Source: Blastococcus sp. CT_GayMR16
Lineage (GTDB): Bacteria; Actinomycetota; Actinomycetes; Mycobacteriales; Geodermatophilaceae
Assembly: GCF_004570875.1 (NCBI RefSeq)
Contig: NZ_SPQK01000002.1
Location: 248,001-312,000 of the forward strand
DNA: 64,000 bases
Reading direction: 5' to 3'
The first letter of the stretch is position 1; each line of letters begins with the position of its first letter. Positions 30,622 to 39,675 of this stretch are shown here, piece after piece. A model generated the notes under the pieces. It was not told the origin of the DNA. It searched no databases and was given only the letters and a program-made list of their open reading frames with translations. The translations under genes were made by a program, and so were the position numbers.

Positions 30622-31197
30622 TCAGCCCTCTTCTGCGGTGCGCTCTTCCTCGTGGAAGTCGAAGGCCTCGCCGCGCGTCCCGTCCTCGCTCGACGTGGCG
30701 ACGGTGAGCGGGAGGGTGATCTCGCCGGCGTTCTCGAAGGTGAAGGTCACCTCGATGTACTGCCCGCTGGTGAGGTCCTCGTCGAGGTCGGTGAGCGTCA
30801 CGGTGAACTCGTCACTGCCCACGAAGACCGACGTGCCGGCCGGGATCTCGATCTCCCCGTCGGAGCCGCGGGACCCGGTGCTCGTGCCGGTGCCCGAGCT
30901 CTCGATCTCCGCGGAGCCGAAGCCCTCGCCGTCGACCCCGACCAGGGTGTCGGCCTCGGTACCGCCGTTCACCAGCGCCACCTGCAGCTCGGCGTCGTCG
31001 CCCCGCTCGTAGCTGCCGCTCCGGGGGTTCACCAGTTCGGCCTGGCGCACGGAGATCTCCCCGACCTGGCCCTGGGCCCCGGTCTTGTCGCGCTCCTGGG
31101 AGGCCGTCTGCGTCACCTGCCCCGCGCTGCAGGCGGACAGCACAACGGGGGAGAGGAACAGCACGCCCATGGTGGCGGCGCGCAGCGCGCGGTTCAC
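30622..31197 (-). CDS. lpqE: Lipoprotein, LpqE-like
   Basis: An N-terminal signal peptide, from GTG (31197), has the lipobox LSAC (Cys23) after MGVLFLSPVV; then AGQVTQTASQERD and an extracytoplasmic beta-rich domain with SYERGDDAELQVALVNGG. The C terminus is Glu-rich. The domain and the location upstream of radA match M. tuberculosis Rv3584 (LpqE), a cell-envelope lipoprotein of unclear role; I assign the name by position and sequence resemblance. GGAGG lies 9 nt before the GTG. The region from 31198 to 31305 in the same frame is not needed. Confidence 0.72.
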   Translation of the reverse strand: MNRALRAATMGVLFLSPVVLSACSAGQVTQTASQERDKTGAQGQVGEISVRQAELVNPRSGSYERGDDAELQVALVNGGTEADTLVGVDGEGFGSAEIESSGTGTSTGSRGSDGEIEIPAGTSVFVGSDEFTVTLTDLDEDLTSGQYIEVTFTFENAGEITLPLTVATSSEDGTRGEAFDFHEEERTAEEG

Positions 31198-31390
31198 AGC
31201 CGTCGACCTCCAGCAGGAAACATCGGGCCACCGCGGGATCGGCGGCACGGGGTCGAGCGGAGCGTAACGGGCGGGCCGGGCGGTCTGCCCGGAGGGAACC
31301 CTCATCGTCGGCGAGTCCGCCCATCAGGTCCGGTCCGCGCGTCGCCCTGCCGATCCAGAAGGGGATCAGGTTTCGGGCGAAGGAGGGCAC

Positions 31391-31981
31391 GTGCGAACGG
31401 GACTGCCCTTCGACGACGTCCTGGCGGCGGCTCAGGCCGGCGCGGCGTGGGCCTTCGAGGTGCTCTACCGCAGCCTGTCGCCGTCGGTCACCGGCTACCT
31501 CCGGCTGCACGGGGCGGTCGAACCCGACGACCTGGCCAGCGAGACCTTCATCGGCGTCTTCACCGGGCTGCCGGGATTCTCCGGGGACGAGGACGCGCTG
31601 CGCGCCTGGGTGTTCACCATCGCCCACCGCCGGCTCATCGACGACTGGCGGCGCCGCAGCCGCCGTCCTCAGGTCGCCGACGACCCGGGCGACCTCACCG
31701 AACTTCTCGGGGGCGACGTCGAGGACGACGCCCTGGTCGGTGTCGGCACCGAGACCGTCCACCGGTTGTGCGCCGCACTCCCGGACGACCAGCGCTCGGT
31801 CCTCCTCCTGCGGATCCTCGCGGACCTGACCATGGAGCAGGTGGCCTCCGCGATGGGCCGCTCGGTCGCATCGGTGAAGGCACTCCAGCGCCGCGGGCTC
31901 CGGGCGCTGCGCACCCAGGTGGAGAACGCCGAGGAAAGAGTCGGCGCGAACGCGCACCCCTACGAGTCACTCCGGCGATGA
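31391..31981 (+). CDS. ECF-type RNA polymerase sigma factor
   Basis: The 196-residue protein has sigma-70 region 2, DDLASETFIGVFTGL, with RAWVFTIAHRRLIDDWRRRSR, and region 4, LPDDQRSVLLLRILADLTMEQVASAMGRSVASVKALQRRGLRAL. No zinc-binding or extra C-terminal domain is seen. GTG start with AAGGAGG 5 nt upstream. Its 3' end lies 10 bp before a gene for a single-pass membrane protein, a layout expected for a sigma/anti-sigma pair, although that protein has no known anti-sigma motif. No obvious autoregulatory promoter was found. Confidence 0.88.
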   Translation: MRTGLPFDDVLAAAQAGAAWAFEVLYRSLSPSVTGYLRLHGAVEPDDLASETFIGVFTGLPGFSGDEDALRAWVFTIAHRRLIDDWRRRSRRPQVADDPGDLTELLGGDVEDDALVGVGTETVHRLCAALPDDQRSVLLLRILADLTMEQVASAMGRSVASVKALQRRGLRALRTQVENAEERVGANAHPYESLRR

Positions 31982-31991
31982 CAGGAGTGAG

Positions 31992-32870
31992 ATGACCACA
32001 GCAGCCGACGACACCACCGACGAGGCCGCCTTCGAGGCGTTCCTCGCCGGACGGCCCCTGCCCGAGGAGGCGGACGGCGGAACTTCCGCCGTCGCGGCCT
32101 TCGCCGGTGCGGTCCGGGCGACGGCGACCCTGCCGGGACGGCCGAACGCCGCTCTCGCCGACCTGCTGGCCAGCGGTCTTCTCACCGACCAGTCGAGCCC
32201 GTCCACCCGGACGGCCCCATCGGCCGGGAGTTCGCCGCGGCGCTCCCGGGTCCGGAGACGGAGACGCTTCGCCATGTTCTTCCCCGCCCTGCTCGCCAAG
32301 TTGCTGTCCGCCGGTGCCGTCGCGCAGGCGGCCACCGGCGCGGGCGTCGTCCTCGTCGCCTTCACCGGAGCCGGTGCCACCGGGGTCCTGGGCGACAACG
32401 TCCAGGACACCCTCTCCACCGTCGTGGGCGCCGCCGACGAGACGACCGACGACGTGACGACGCCGGACGAGACGCTCACCGCCGACGAGACGACGACCGA
32501 CCCCGGAGAGGTCGAGGTGCCGGAGGTCGTGACCGAGGTGACGGTCGAGGCCGAGTTCACGCCAGAGGAGTGGGCGGCGAACGGACCCGTCGAGGGCCAG
32601 AAGTTCAGCGACTGGGTGCACGCGGCATTCCCGGACGGCAAGGCCGACGGCCAGGTCGTCAGCCACTGGGCGCGCCTGAAGCACGTGGACCTCGAGGAGG
32701 TCGACGGGATCGAGGACGTCGAGGGCATCGACGACTCGGACACCAACCAGCCGACCGCCGAGGTCGAGGCGGAGACCGAGGACGCCGGGGAGGACTCCCG
32801 CGGCAACGGAAACGGTCACGGCGGGCACGGGAACGGCAATGGCAACGGGAACGGCCGCGGGCACAACTGA
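31992..32870 (+). CDS. Membrane protein paired with ECF sigma; possible anti-sigma regulator
   Basis: The 292 residues begin with a cytoplasmic part (about 1-98) with FEAFLAGRPLPEEADGG and LPGRPNAALADLLASGLL. A basic stretch (RRSRVRRRRRF) precedes a hydrophobic helix near residues 100-130. Outside, an acidic region is followed by KFSDWVHAAFPDGKADGQVV and a tail of Gly-Asn and Gly-His repeats ending GRGHN. The position 10 bp after an ECF sigma gene suggests an anti-sigma role, but there is no ZAS-type zinc motif. ATG with AGGAGTGAG upstream. Confidence 0.7.
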   Translation: MTTAADDTTDEAAFEAFLAGRPLPEEADGGTSAVAAFAGAVRATATLPGRPNAALADLLASGLLTDQSSPSTRTAPSAGSSPRRSRVRRRRRFAMFFPALLAKLLSAGAVAQAATGAGVVLVAFTGAGATGVLGDNVQDTLSTVVGAADETTDDVTTPDETLTADETTTDPGEVEVPEVVTEVTVEAEFTPEEWAANGPVEGQKFSDWVHAAFPDGKADGQVVSHWARLKHVDLEEVDGIEDVEGIDDSDTNQPTAEVEAETEDAGEDSRGNGNGHGGHGNGNGNGNGRGHN

Positions 32871-32873
32871 CCC

Positions 32874-32909
32874 CGGCGGGGCTGCGGTCAGCTGATCGCA
32901 GCCCCGCCG
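32874..32909. terminator. Bidirectional terminator overlapping the UbiA stop
   Basis: A 13-bp stem, CGGCGGGGCTGCG with CGCAGCCCCGCCG, and a 10-nt loop. The UbiA stop codon (complement of 32888-32890) lies in the loop. It serves the sigma-operon from the plus strand. Confidence 0.75.
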
Positions 32910-33745
32910 AGCAGCAGCAGCACGACGTCCTGGACCGTCAGCAGCATGACGGCGGGAAAGGCCAGGCGGCGGAAGCGAAGAGTCCCGGCCAGCGCGGCGA
33001 TGGCGACCGCGGGCACCGCGAGACCGAGGCCGATCCAGCCCGCGACCGTGGGAGGGCCGTCCGGGCCGACCACGAGCACGACCGACGCAGCCCCCAGCAG
33101 CAGCGCGGCGGTCAACGCCGAGACGCGCGCACCGAGCCGGTGCGGGAGGCCGCGCACGCCGGTCGCCAGGTCGTCCTCCAGGTCGGGCGCGACGTTGGCC
33201 AGGTGCGCCGCCGCGCCCAGCGCCCCGCCTGCGGTGACGAGCCACCAGGGCGCGATCGGCGTCCCGGGCGCGGCCGCGACGACGCCGGCGGGCAGGGCGC
33301 CGAACCCGGTGACGTAGGGCAGCAGGGACGCCGCGGTCCGCTTCAGACCCGCGTTGTAGGCCCAGCCGCTCGCCACCAGGACGAGCAGCAGCAGCCCCGG
33401 GAGGACGCCGAGCAGGAGCGACAGGACGACGGCCACCGCGGCCGCGACGAGGGCCGCCGAGCGCAGTCGTGTCGGCTCCACCGCTCCCTGGACGACGGGC
33501 TTGTCGGCCCGTGCGACAGCCCGGTCGCGGTCGGCGTCGAGCCAGTCGTTGCTCCAGCCGATGGACGCCTGACCTGCGAGGACGGCGACGCAGACCAGTG
33601 CCACCCGCGCGCCGGGAAGTCCCGCGGCGACCGCCAGGAGGGTCGCGACGGTCGTGACGGCGAGCGCCGGCCCCAGGTGGGTCGCGAGGGCCAGTGCGCG
33701 CAGGGTGCGGAGCGGCCCACCCGCCGTCCGAGGCACATCGGTCAC
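32888..33745 (-). CDS. UbiA-family prenyltransferase
   Basis: This membrane-embedded enzyme joins a prenyl diphosphate to an aromatic or other acceptor. The first aspartate-rich motif is NDWLDADRDRAVARADKP, and a second, shorter DLEDDLATGVRGLP lies about 110 residues later. About seven to nine hydrophobic helices fill the 285 residues. Substrate cannot be chosen (menaquinone, lipid or other). GTG start. It lies between the sigma operon and carD, facing away from carD. Confidence 0.88.
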   Translation of the reverse strand: MTDVPRTAGGPLRTLRALALATHLGPALAVTTVATLLAVAAGLPGARVALVCVAVLAGQASIGWSNDWLDADRDRAVARADKPVVQGAVEPTRLRSAALVAAAVAVVLSLLLGVLPGLLLLVLVASGWAYNAGLKRTAASLLPYVTGFGALPAGVVAAAPGTPIAPWWLVTAGGALGAAAHLANVAPDLEDDLATGVRGLPHRLGARVSALTAALLLGAASVVLVVGPDGPPTVAGWIGLGLAVPAVAIAALAGTLRFRRLAFPAVMLLTVQDVVLLLLGGAAIS

Positions 33746-33866
33746 GCTGTGTCAACCCCTCCGACGTCCCACATCAAGGCCCTGACCTGCAGATTTACGG
33801 CCCGGGGCAGATCCGTTCGTCAGTCTGCCGTGGTAACCTAGGGACAGCGAAAGGGGTCACATCCAC

Positions 33867-34349
33867 ATGGGCTTCACTGTCGGCGAGACCGTCGTTTACC
33901 CGCATCACGGTGCCGCACTGATCGAGGCGATCGAGCAGCGCACCATCAAGGGCGTCGAGAAGGCCTACCTCGTGCTGAAGGTCGCTCAGGGCGACCTCAC
34001 TGTGCGCGTTCCGGCTGACAACGCAGAGATCGTCGGCGTGCGTGACGTCGTCGGCCAGGAGGGCCTGGACAAGGTCTTCGAGGTCCTGCGCGCTCCGCAC
34101 ACCGAAGAGCCGACCAACTGGTCGCGTCGCTACAAGGCCAACCTCGAGAAGCTGGCCTCCGGTGACGTGAACAAGGTCGCCGAGGTCGTCCGCGACCTCT
34201 GGCGCCGTGACAAGGACCGTGGGCTGTCGGCCGGCGAGAAGCGCATGCTCTCGAAGGCCCGCCAGATCCTGGTCAGCGAGCTCGCGCTCGCCGAGGGCAC
34301 CAACGAGGACAAGGCCGAGATCCTTCTCGACGAGGTCCTCGCCTCCTGA
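33867..34349 (+). CDS. carD: RNA polymerase-binding transcription factor CarD
   Basis: CarD binds the RNA polymerase beta subunit and stabilises open complexes, mainly at rRNA promoters. The N-terminal RNAP-interacting Tudor-like domain opens [20 protein letters not shown]. The C-terminal helical DNA-binding domain has [20 protein letters not shown] and [19 protein letters not shown]. 160 residues. ATG with AAAGGGG 10 nt upstream. It heads carD-ispD-ispF; ispD follows 38 bp downstream. Confidence 0.97.
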   Translation: MGFTVGETVVYPHHGAALIEAIEQRTIKGVEKAYLVLKVAQGDLTVRVPADNAEIVGVRDVVGQEGLDKVFEVLRAPHTEEPTNWSRRYKANLEKLASGDVNKVAEVVRDLWRRDKDRGLSAGEKRMLSKARQILVSELALAEGTNEDKAEILLDEVLAS

Positions 34350-34387
34350 GCACGCTGCACCACCCCAGAGACACCCAGACCACTCCC

Positions 34388-35044
34388 GTGCACGCTGTCG
34401 GCATCGTCGCAGCGGCCGGGAGTGGTCTGCGTCTGGGGGCAGAACTGCCGAAGGCGCTCGTGCCGCTGGCCGGCCGCCCACTCGTGTGCTGGGCCGTCGA
34501 CACCCTCCGCGCCGGCGGCGTGGCGCAGGTCGTGGTCGTCGTCCCGGCCGACGAGCGGGCCGCGTTCGCGGCGGTCCTGGCCGCCGACGTCGTCGTGGTC
34601 GACGGCGGCGCGACCCGCACCGCGTCCGTCCGTGCCGGCCTCGTGGCTGCCGCCGAGGACGCCGACGTCGTCCTCGTCCACGACGCAGCCCGCCCGCTCA
34701 CCCCGCCGGACGTCGTCGGCCGGGTCCTGACCGCACTGGCCGACGGCGCCCGCGCCGTCGTGCCCGTCCTGCCGGTCGCCGACACCGTCGTCGTCGTCGA
34801 CGAGGGCGGCGTGGTGACCGACGCCGTTCCCCGGGCGCCGCTGCGCCGTGTGCAGACCCCCCAGGGCTTCGACCGCGCCACGCTCGTCGCCGCCTACGCC
34901 GCGCTCGAGGACGACGCCGAGCACACCGACGACGCGTCCGTCCTCCGCGCGGCGGGCGTTCCGGTGCATACCGTCGACGGCGACGAGCGGGCCGCCAAGG
35001 TGACCGTCGCGCACGACCTGTTTCTCGCGGAGCTGCAGACATGA
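34388..35044 (+). CDS. ispD: 2-C-methyl-D-erythritol 4-phosphate cytidylyltransferase
   Basis: IspD is the third MEP-pathway step (MEP + CTP). The N-terminal nucleotide loop [20 protein letters not shown], the Arg/Lys-containing [22 protein letters not shown] and the C-terminal [11 protein letters not shown] are as in the family. 218 residues, GTG start. The stop overlaps the ispF ATG by 4 bp, the classical ispDF arrangement. Confidence 0.95.
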   Translation: MHAVGIVAAAGSGLRLGAELPKALVPLAGRPLVCWAVDTLRAGGVAQVVVVVPADERAAFAAVLAADVVVVDGGATRTASVRAGLVAAAEDADVVLVHDAARPLTPPDVVGRVLTALADGARAVVPVLPVADTVVVVDEGGVVTDAVPRAPLRRVQTPQGFDRATLVAAYAALEDDAEHTDDASVLRAAGVPVHTVDGDERAAKVTVAHDLFLAELQT

Positions 35045-35538
35045 CCGATCTTCCCCGCGTCGGCATCGGCACCGACGTCCACCCGATAGAGCCTGGGCGC
35101 GCCTGCCGGCTGGCCGGCCTGGAATGGCCCGGCGTCGACGGCTGCGCCGGGCACTCCGACGGAGACATCGTGGCCCACGCGATCACCGACGCGGTCCTCT
35201 CCGCTGCCGGGCTGGGGGACATCGGGGGGCTGCTCGGCACCGACGACCCGCGCTGGGCCGGCGCACACGGCAATGCCGTGCTGGAGCACGTCCGGGAGGT
35301 GCTCGCCCAGGCCGGGTGGCGGGTGGGCAACGTGGCGGTCCAGATGATCGCGACCACCCCGAAGCTGGGTCCTCGGCGGACCGAGGCGGAGTCCGTGCTC
35401 TCTGCGGCGCTCGGCGCTCCGGTCAGCATCAGCGCCACCACCAGCGACGGGCTGGGGCTCACCGGTCGCGGCGAGGGCCGGGCGGCGGTAGCGACAGCGC
35501 TGGTGCTCCGGGAAAGAAGAGCGCGCCGACGCCCGTAG
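35041..35538 (+). CDS. ispF: 2-C-methyl-D-erythritol 2,4-cyclodiphosphate synthase
   Basis: IspF cyclises CDP-ME2P in the MEP pathway. The [12 protein letters not shown] segment with metal-binding Asp/His, [21 protein letters not shown], and the C-terminal [17 protein letters not shown] are family hallmarks. ATG 35041 overlaps ispD; 165 residues. The longer overlapping frame from 34207 is antisense-like noise and was ignored. Confidence 0.95.
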   Translation: MTDLPRVGIGTDVHPIEPGRACRLAGLEWPGVDGCAGHSDGDIVAHAITDAVLSAAGLGDIGGLLGTDDPRWAGAHGNAVLEHVREVLAQAGWRVGNVAVQMIATTPKLGPRRTEAESVLSAALGAPVSISATTSDGLGLTGRGEGRAAVATALVLRERRARRRP

Positions 35539-35548
35539 ACTCCCCCCA

Positions 35549-36952
35549 GTGAGCCTCCGCCTGTACGACACGGCCGCCCGTGCGGTCCGCGACTTCACGC
35601 CGCTGCGTGCCGGCCAGGCCTCCGTCTACGTCTGCGGGCTCACCGTCCAGGGACGGCCGCACGTCGGCCACGTCCGGGCCGCCCTCGCCTTCGACGTGCT
35701 GCGCCGTTGGCTGATGGTCGGCGGGCTCGACGTCACCTACATCCGCAACGTCACCGACATCGACGACAAGATCCTCGCGAAGGCGGCGGCTCACGACGTC
35801 CCGTGGTGGGCCTGGGCGTACGAGAACGAGCGGGCCTGCACCCGCGCCTACGACGTCCTCGGGATCCTGCCGCCCACCTACGAGCCGCGCGCCACCGGCC
35901 ACATCCCCGAGATGGTCGCGCTCATGCGTCGGCTGATCGACCGCGGGCACGCCTACGCCGTCGACGGCGACGTGTACTTCGACGTCCGGTCGTTCCCGGC
36001 CTACGGGGAGCTGACCGGGCAGAAGCTCGAGGACCTGCAGTCGGCTGCGGACACCGAGACCGACGAGCGCAAGCGCGACCCCCGCGACTTCGCCCTGTGG
36101 AAGGCGCACAAGGACGGCGAGCCGGAGACGGCGTCGTGGGACACCCCCTGGGGCCGCGGCCGGCCGGGCTGGCACCTGGAGTGCTCGGCCATGGTCGGGC
36201 GCTACCTCGGCAGCGACTTCGACATCCACGGCGGCGGGCTGGACCTGCGCTTCCCCCACCACGAGAACGAGCAGGCGCAGTCGCGCGCCGCCGGTGACGG
36301 GTTCGCCCGATACTGGCTGCACAACGGCTGGGTCACCCTCGGCGGCGAGAAGATGAGCAAGTCCATGGGCAACACCGCCCTGGTCGACGAGGTCGTGCAG
36401 CGGGTCCGCCCCGTCGAGCTGCGCTACTACCTCGCCACCCCGCACTACCGCTCCACCATCGAGTTCACCGACACCGCGCTGGACGAGGCGGGCGTCGCGT
36501 ACCGACGGCTGGAGTCCTTCGTCCGCCGGGCCGCGGAGCGGGTGGGCGCGGACGCCGGATCTCCCGTGCTCTGCGCCGAGTTCACCGCGGCGCTCGACGA
36601 CGACCTCGGCACCCCGGCCGCCGTCGCGGCGATCCACGAGACCGTCCACCAGGGCAACACCGCACTGGCGGACGGCGACGACGCCGCGGTCGCCGGCGCG
36701 CTCGGCTCGGTGCGCGCGATGCTCGGTGTCCTCGGCCTGGACCCGCTCGACCCCCAGTGGGCCACCGGCGGCAGCGACGAGCAGCTGACGCACGTGACCG
36801 ACGGACTCGTCTCGCTGGCCCTGGAGCAGCGGCAGGCGGCGCGGGCCCGCAAGGACTTCGCCGCCGCCGACGCGATCCGCGACCAGCTCACCACCCTCGG
36901 CGTCTCCGTCGAGGACACCCCCCAGGGACCCCGATGGGAGCTGACCCGCTGA
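35549..36952 (+). CDS. cysS: Cysteine-tRNA ligase
   Basis: This class I synthetase charges tRNA-Cys. It has the zinc-binding and HIGH region [20 protein letters not shown] (Cys in the first strand; HVGH is the HIGH motif), the WHLECSAM and [15 protein letters not shown] metal-site segments, and KMSKSMGN. 467 residues. GTG 35549, with TAGACT 7 nt upstream, so its own leaderless promoter may exist although ispF ends 10 bp before. rlmB overlaps by 1 bp. Confidence 0.95.
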   Translation: MSLRLYDTAARAVRDFTPLRAGQASVYVCGLTVQGRPHVGHVRAALAFDVLRRWLMVGGLDVTYIRNVTDIDDKILAKAAAHDVPWWAWAYENERACTRAYDVLGILPPTYEPRATGHIPEMVALMRRLIDRGHAYAVDGDVYFDVRSFPAYGELTGQKLEDLQSAADTETDERKRDPRDFALWKAHKDGEPETASWDTPWGRGRPGWHLECSAMVGRYLGSDFDIHGGGLDLRFPHHENEQAQSRAAGDGFARYWLHNGWVTLGGEKMSKSMGNTALVDEVVQRVRPVELRYYLATPHYRSTIEFTDTALDEAGVAYRRLESFVRRAAERVGADAGSPVLCAEFTAALDDDLGTPAAVAAIHETVHQGNTALADGDDAAVAGALGSVRAMLGVLGLDPLDPQWATGGSDEQLTHVTDGLVSLALEQRQAARARKDFAAADAIRDQLTTLGVSVEDTPQGPRWELTR

Positions 36953-37914
36953 TGGCCGGCAACAGCCAGCGCCGCGGCCGCACGACCGGTGCCGGCAAGA
37001 AGACCGCGACCGCAGGGACCGGCGGCAAGAACCGCCGCTCGCTCGCCGGACGCGGCGCGACCCCGCCGGCGGAGGCCCGTCCCGGGCATCCGGCGCAGCG
37101 CCGCGCGACGGCCGAGGCCAATTCGCGCGCCGAGCGTGCCCGTGCCCGGGCGCGCTCCGAGGAGACCCCGGAGCTGCTGCTCGGGCGCAATCCGGTCGTC
37201 GAGGCCCTGCGGGCGAGGATCCCCGCGAACGCGCTCTACGTCGTCACCGGCGACACCAGCCGGGGTGGCACCGACGAGCGGATCACCGAGGCGATCGCGC
37301 TGGCCGGCGACCGTGGGCTGCCGCTGCTGGAGGTCGGCAAGGCCGAGTTCGACCGGATGTCCCAGGGCGCCCTGCACCAGGGCATCGGCCTCCAGGTGCC
37401 GCCGTACGACTACGCGCACCCCGACGACCTGATCGACCTGGCCCACAACTCGGGGCGCCCGCCGCTGATCGTGGCGTTGGACGGCGTCACCGACCCCCGC
37501 AACCTCGGTGCCGTCGTCCGCTCCGCTGCCGCGTTCGACGCGCACGGCGTCGTCGTGCCGCAGCGTCGCGCCGTCGGCATGACGGCATCGGCCTGGCGGA
37601 CCAGCGCCGGCGCGGCCGCCCGGATCCCGGTGGCCCGCGCGGTCAACCTGGGCCGCGCGCTCGCCTCCTACCAGGAGGCCGGGTTGCAGACCGTGGGTCT
37701 GGCCGCCGACGGCGACACCGACCTCGACCGCTACGACGGCTTCGCCGACCCGGTCGCCCTGGTCGTCGGCGCCGAGGGCACGGGGCTCTCGCGCCTGGTG
37801 CGGGAGCGCTGCGACGTCGTCGTCCGCATCCCGATCGACCGCGACACCGAGTCGCTCAACGTCAGCGTCGCCGCCGGCATCGCGCTCTACGCCGCCGGTA
37901 TGGCGCGGCGATGA
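36952..37914 (+). CDS. rlmB: 23S rRNA (guanosine-2'-O-)-methyltransferase RlmB
   Basis: This SPOUT-class enzyme methylates G2251-type sites of 23S rRNA. The basic N-terminal tail (about 60 residues rich in Arg/Lys/Ala) precedes the core: [34 protein letters not shown] and [18 protein letters not shown], which form the knotted SAM site. 320 residues from ATG 36952. The stop codon TGA is the first part of repeat copy C. Confidence 0.92.
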   Translation: MAGNSQRRGRTTGAGKKTATAGTGGKNRRSLAGRGATPPAEARPGHPAQRRATAEANSRAERARARARSEETPELLLGRNPVVEALRARIPANALYVVTGDTSRGGTDERITEAIALAGDRGLPLLEVGKAEFDRMSQGALHQGIGLQVPPYDYAHPDDLIDLAHNSGRPPLIVALDGVTDPRNLGAVVRSAAAFDAHGVVVPQRRAVGMTASAWRTSAGAAARIPVARAVNLGRALASYQEAGLQTVGLAADGDTDLDRYDGFADPVALVVGAEGTGLSRLVRERCDVVVRIPIDRDTESLNVSVAAGIALYAAGMARR

Positions 37915-37977
37915 CATCGCGGTCGGACCGCACCGCGCCCAGCGGCCGTCCCCTGATCCGCTGAGCCCCACGTCCGA
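37912..37977 (+). repeat. Dispersed intergenic element, copy C (degenerate)
   Basis: Directly on the rlmB stop codon: TGACATCGCGGTCGG, a hairpin GCGGT-CGG-ACCGC at 37919-37931, then CCGCGCCCAGCGGCCGTCCCC, GATCCGCTGAGC and a shortened tail. It has the same order of parts as copies A and B but several substitutions. It occupies most of the gap between rlmB and the cupin gene. Confidence 0.5.
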
Positions 37978-38002
37978 CTCCTCGCGGCGGCCGCCCACGG
38001 CG

Positions 38003-38353
38003 GTGCGGCTCGATCTGCAGCCGCATCCCGAAGGTGGCTGGTACCGCCGTACCTGGACCGCCCCTGTCACGGTCGACGGCGGGCGGCCGGCCGCCAGCGC
38101 GATCCACTTCCTGCTGATGCCGGGGGAGCAGTCGGCGCCGCACGTCGTGGACGCCGACGAGCTCTGGTTCTGGCACGGCCCGGGAACCCTCACGCTGCTG
38201 GTCGGGGAGGAGCGGCGGGTGCTGGGGCCGGAGAGCCCGCAGGTCCTGGTCCCGGCCGGGACCAGGCAGGCGACCGAGCCCGCCACCGACGAGGTGCTGG
38301 TCAGCTGCGTCGTGTCGCCCGGCTTCACCTGGGACGGGTTCCACCTGGCCTGA
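38003..38353 (+). CDS. Cupin-fold protein, DUF985 type
   Basis: The 116-residue protein has LQPHPEGGWYRRTW, then SAIHFLLMPGEQSAPHVVDADELWFWHGPG and the C-terminal LVSCVVSPGFTWDGF, which match the DUF985 cupin family. The His and Glu pairs are candidate metal ligands. Function is unclear. Start GTG 38003; there is no clear Shine-Dalgarno and the N terminus could be a few codons longer. Its stop lies 3 bp from that of the convergent DUF445 gene. Confidence 0.82.
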   Translation: MRLDLQPHPEGGWYRRTWTAPVTVDGGRPAASAIHFLLMPGEQSAPHVVDADELWFWHGPGTLTLLVGEERRVLGPESPQVLVPAGTRQATEPATDEVLVSCVVSPGFTWDGFHLA

Positions 38354-38356
38354 GGC

Positions 38357-39637
38357 TCAGCCGAGCAGTTGGGCGACCGTGTAGATGACCAGCCCGGCCA
38401 GCCCGCCGACCACGGTGCCGTTGACCCGGATCCACTGCAGGTCCCGGCCCACCTGCAGCTCGATCCGCCGGCTGGTCTCCTCGGTGTCCCAGCGGGCGAC
38501 CGTGCTGCTGACGAGGTCGGCGATGTCGGCGGAGAACCGCTCGACCAGATAACCGGCGATCGTGTGCGAGTGCCGCTGCACCAGCTCGCGGACCGTCGGG
38601 TCGGTCTGCAGCAGCCGGGCGCCGTCGCCGATGAGCCCGGCGAGCCGCGACCGCAGCTCGGAGTCCGGGTCGGCGGCCGCGCTCAGGACGGCGTTCTTGG
38701 CGTTGGTCCACAGCGATCCGGACCAGGCGCGGACGGCGGGATGCTCGAGCAGCTCCTTCTTCAGCTCCTCGATCCGTGCGGCGGTGTCGGGGTCGGTCCG
38801 CAGCGCGTGCACGTAGGCCCGCAGCCGGGCGTCGTAGGAGCGCCGCAGCTCGTGCCGCGGATCGGTTCCGACCTCCTCGAGGAAGGCCTCGAGACCGGCG
38901 AAGACGCGGTCGAACACGCGGTCGTCCACCCAGTCCGGCACCCACGACGGCGAGGCGTCGCCCAGCTGGGCCCGGAAGACCAGCCGGTTCTCCTGCAGGA
39001 AGCGGGCCAGTCCGCGCAGGGCGGCCGACATGACCTCCTGGTGCCGGTCGCCCTCGACGACGAGCTCCAGCACACGCGCCACCACAGGTGCGGCGGGCGT
39101 GGCGTGCAGCTTGCGGTCCACCAGGTCGGCGACCGCCGGCTCGAGGTCCTCGTCGCGCAGCAGCTCCGAGAGCGCGGAGACCGCAGCCGCGGCGTCCCCG
39201 GCGAGCCGTTCCGCGCGACCCGGCGACGCCAGGAACCCGCCGAGCCGGCCGGGCACGTCGATCGTGGTCAGCTTCGCCTCGACCACGCTGCGGGTCAGGA
39301 AGTTCTCCTGGACGAAGGTGCCGAGCGATGCGCCGATCTGGTCCTTCTTGCGCGGGATGATCGCGGTGTGCGGGATCGGCAGCCCGAGCGGGTGCCGGAA
39401 CAGCGCGGTGACCGCGAACCAGTCGGCGAGCGCACCCACCATCGAGGCCTCGGCGGTGGCGCGGACGTAGCCGACCCAGCTGCCGGCGTCCCGGCCGAAC
39501 AGCACGCACGCGAGGAAGACGACGGCGGCCAGCAGGAACAGGCCGGTCGCCAGCCGCTTCATGCGGGTCAGATCGCTGGCGCGCTCCGGGTCGTCGAGCG
39601 AGCCCGCGAGGGGGACGGACGGTCGGGGTTCCGGCAC
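38357..39637 (-). CDS. DUF445 membrane protein
   Basis: This protein (about 426 residues) has an N-terminal helix (FLLAAVVFLACVLFG), then VRATAEASMVGALADWFAVTALFRHPLGLPIPHTAIIP, a DUF445 signature. A long helical region follows and a C-terminal hydrophobic segment (NGTVVGGLAGLVIYTVAQLLG). Function unknown. I placed the start at GTG 39637 because TACGCT lies 7 nt upstream (leaderless type); a GTG at 39643 would add two residues. The gene is downstream of and convergent with the cupin gene. Confidence 0.87.
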   Translation of the reverse strand: MPEPRPSVPLAGSLDDPERASDLTRMKRLATGLFLLAAVVFLACVLFGRDAGSWVGYVRATAEASMVGALADWFAVTALFRHPLGLPIPHTAIIPRKKDQIGASLGTFVQENFLTRSVVEAKLTTIDVPGRLGGFLASPGRAERLAGDAAAAVSALSELLRDEDLEPAVADLVDRKLHATPAAPVVARVLELVVEGDRHQEVMSAALRGLARFLQENRLVFRAQLGDASPSWVPDWVDDRVFDRVFAGLEAFLEEVGTDPRHELRRSYDARLRAYVHALRTDPDTAARIEELKKELLEHPAVRAWSGSLWTNAKNAVLSAAADPDSELRSRLAGLIGDGARLLQTDPTVRELVQRHSHTIAGYLVERFSADIADLVSSTVARWDTEETSRRIELQVGRDLQWIRVNGTVVGGLAGLVIYTVAQLLG

Positions 39638-39675
39638 TTGCACCAGCGTAGGGACCCCGCCGTCCGCCGTCCCAC

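Noticed and set aside
31295-31320. GGAACC as a -35 element of an ECF-type autoregulated promoter for the sigma gene
   Set aside because: No suitable -10 (CGTC-like) at 16-17 bp downstream.
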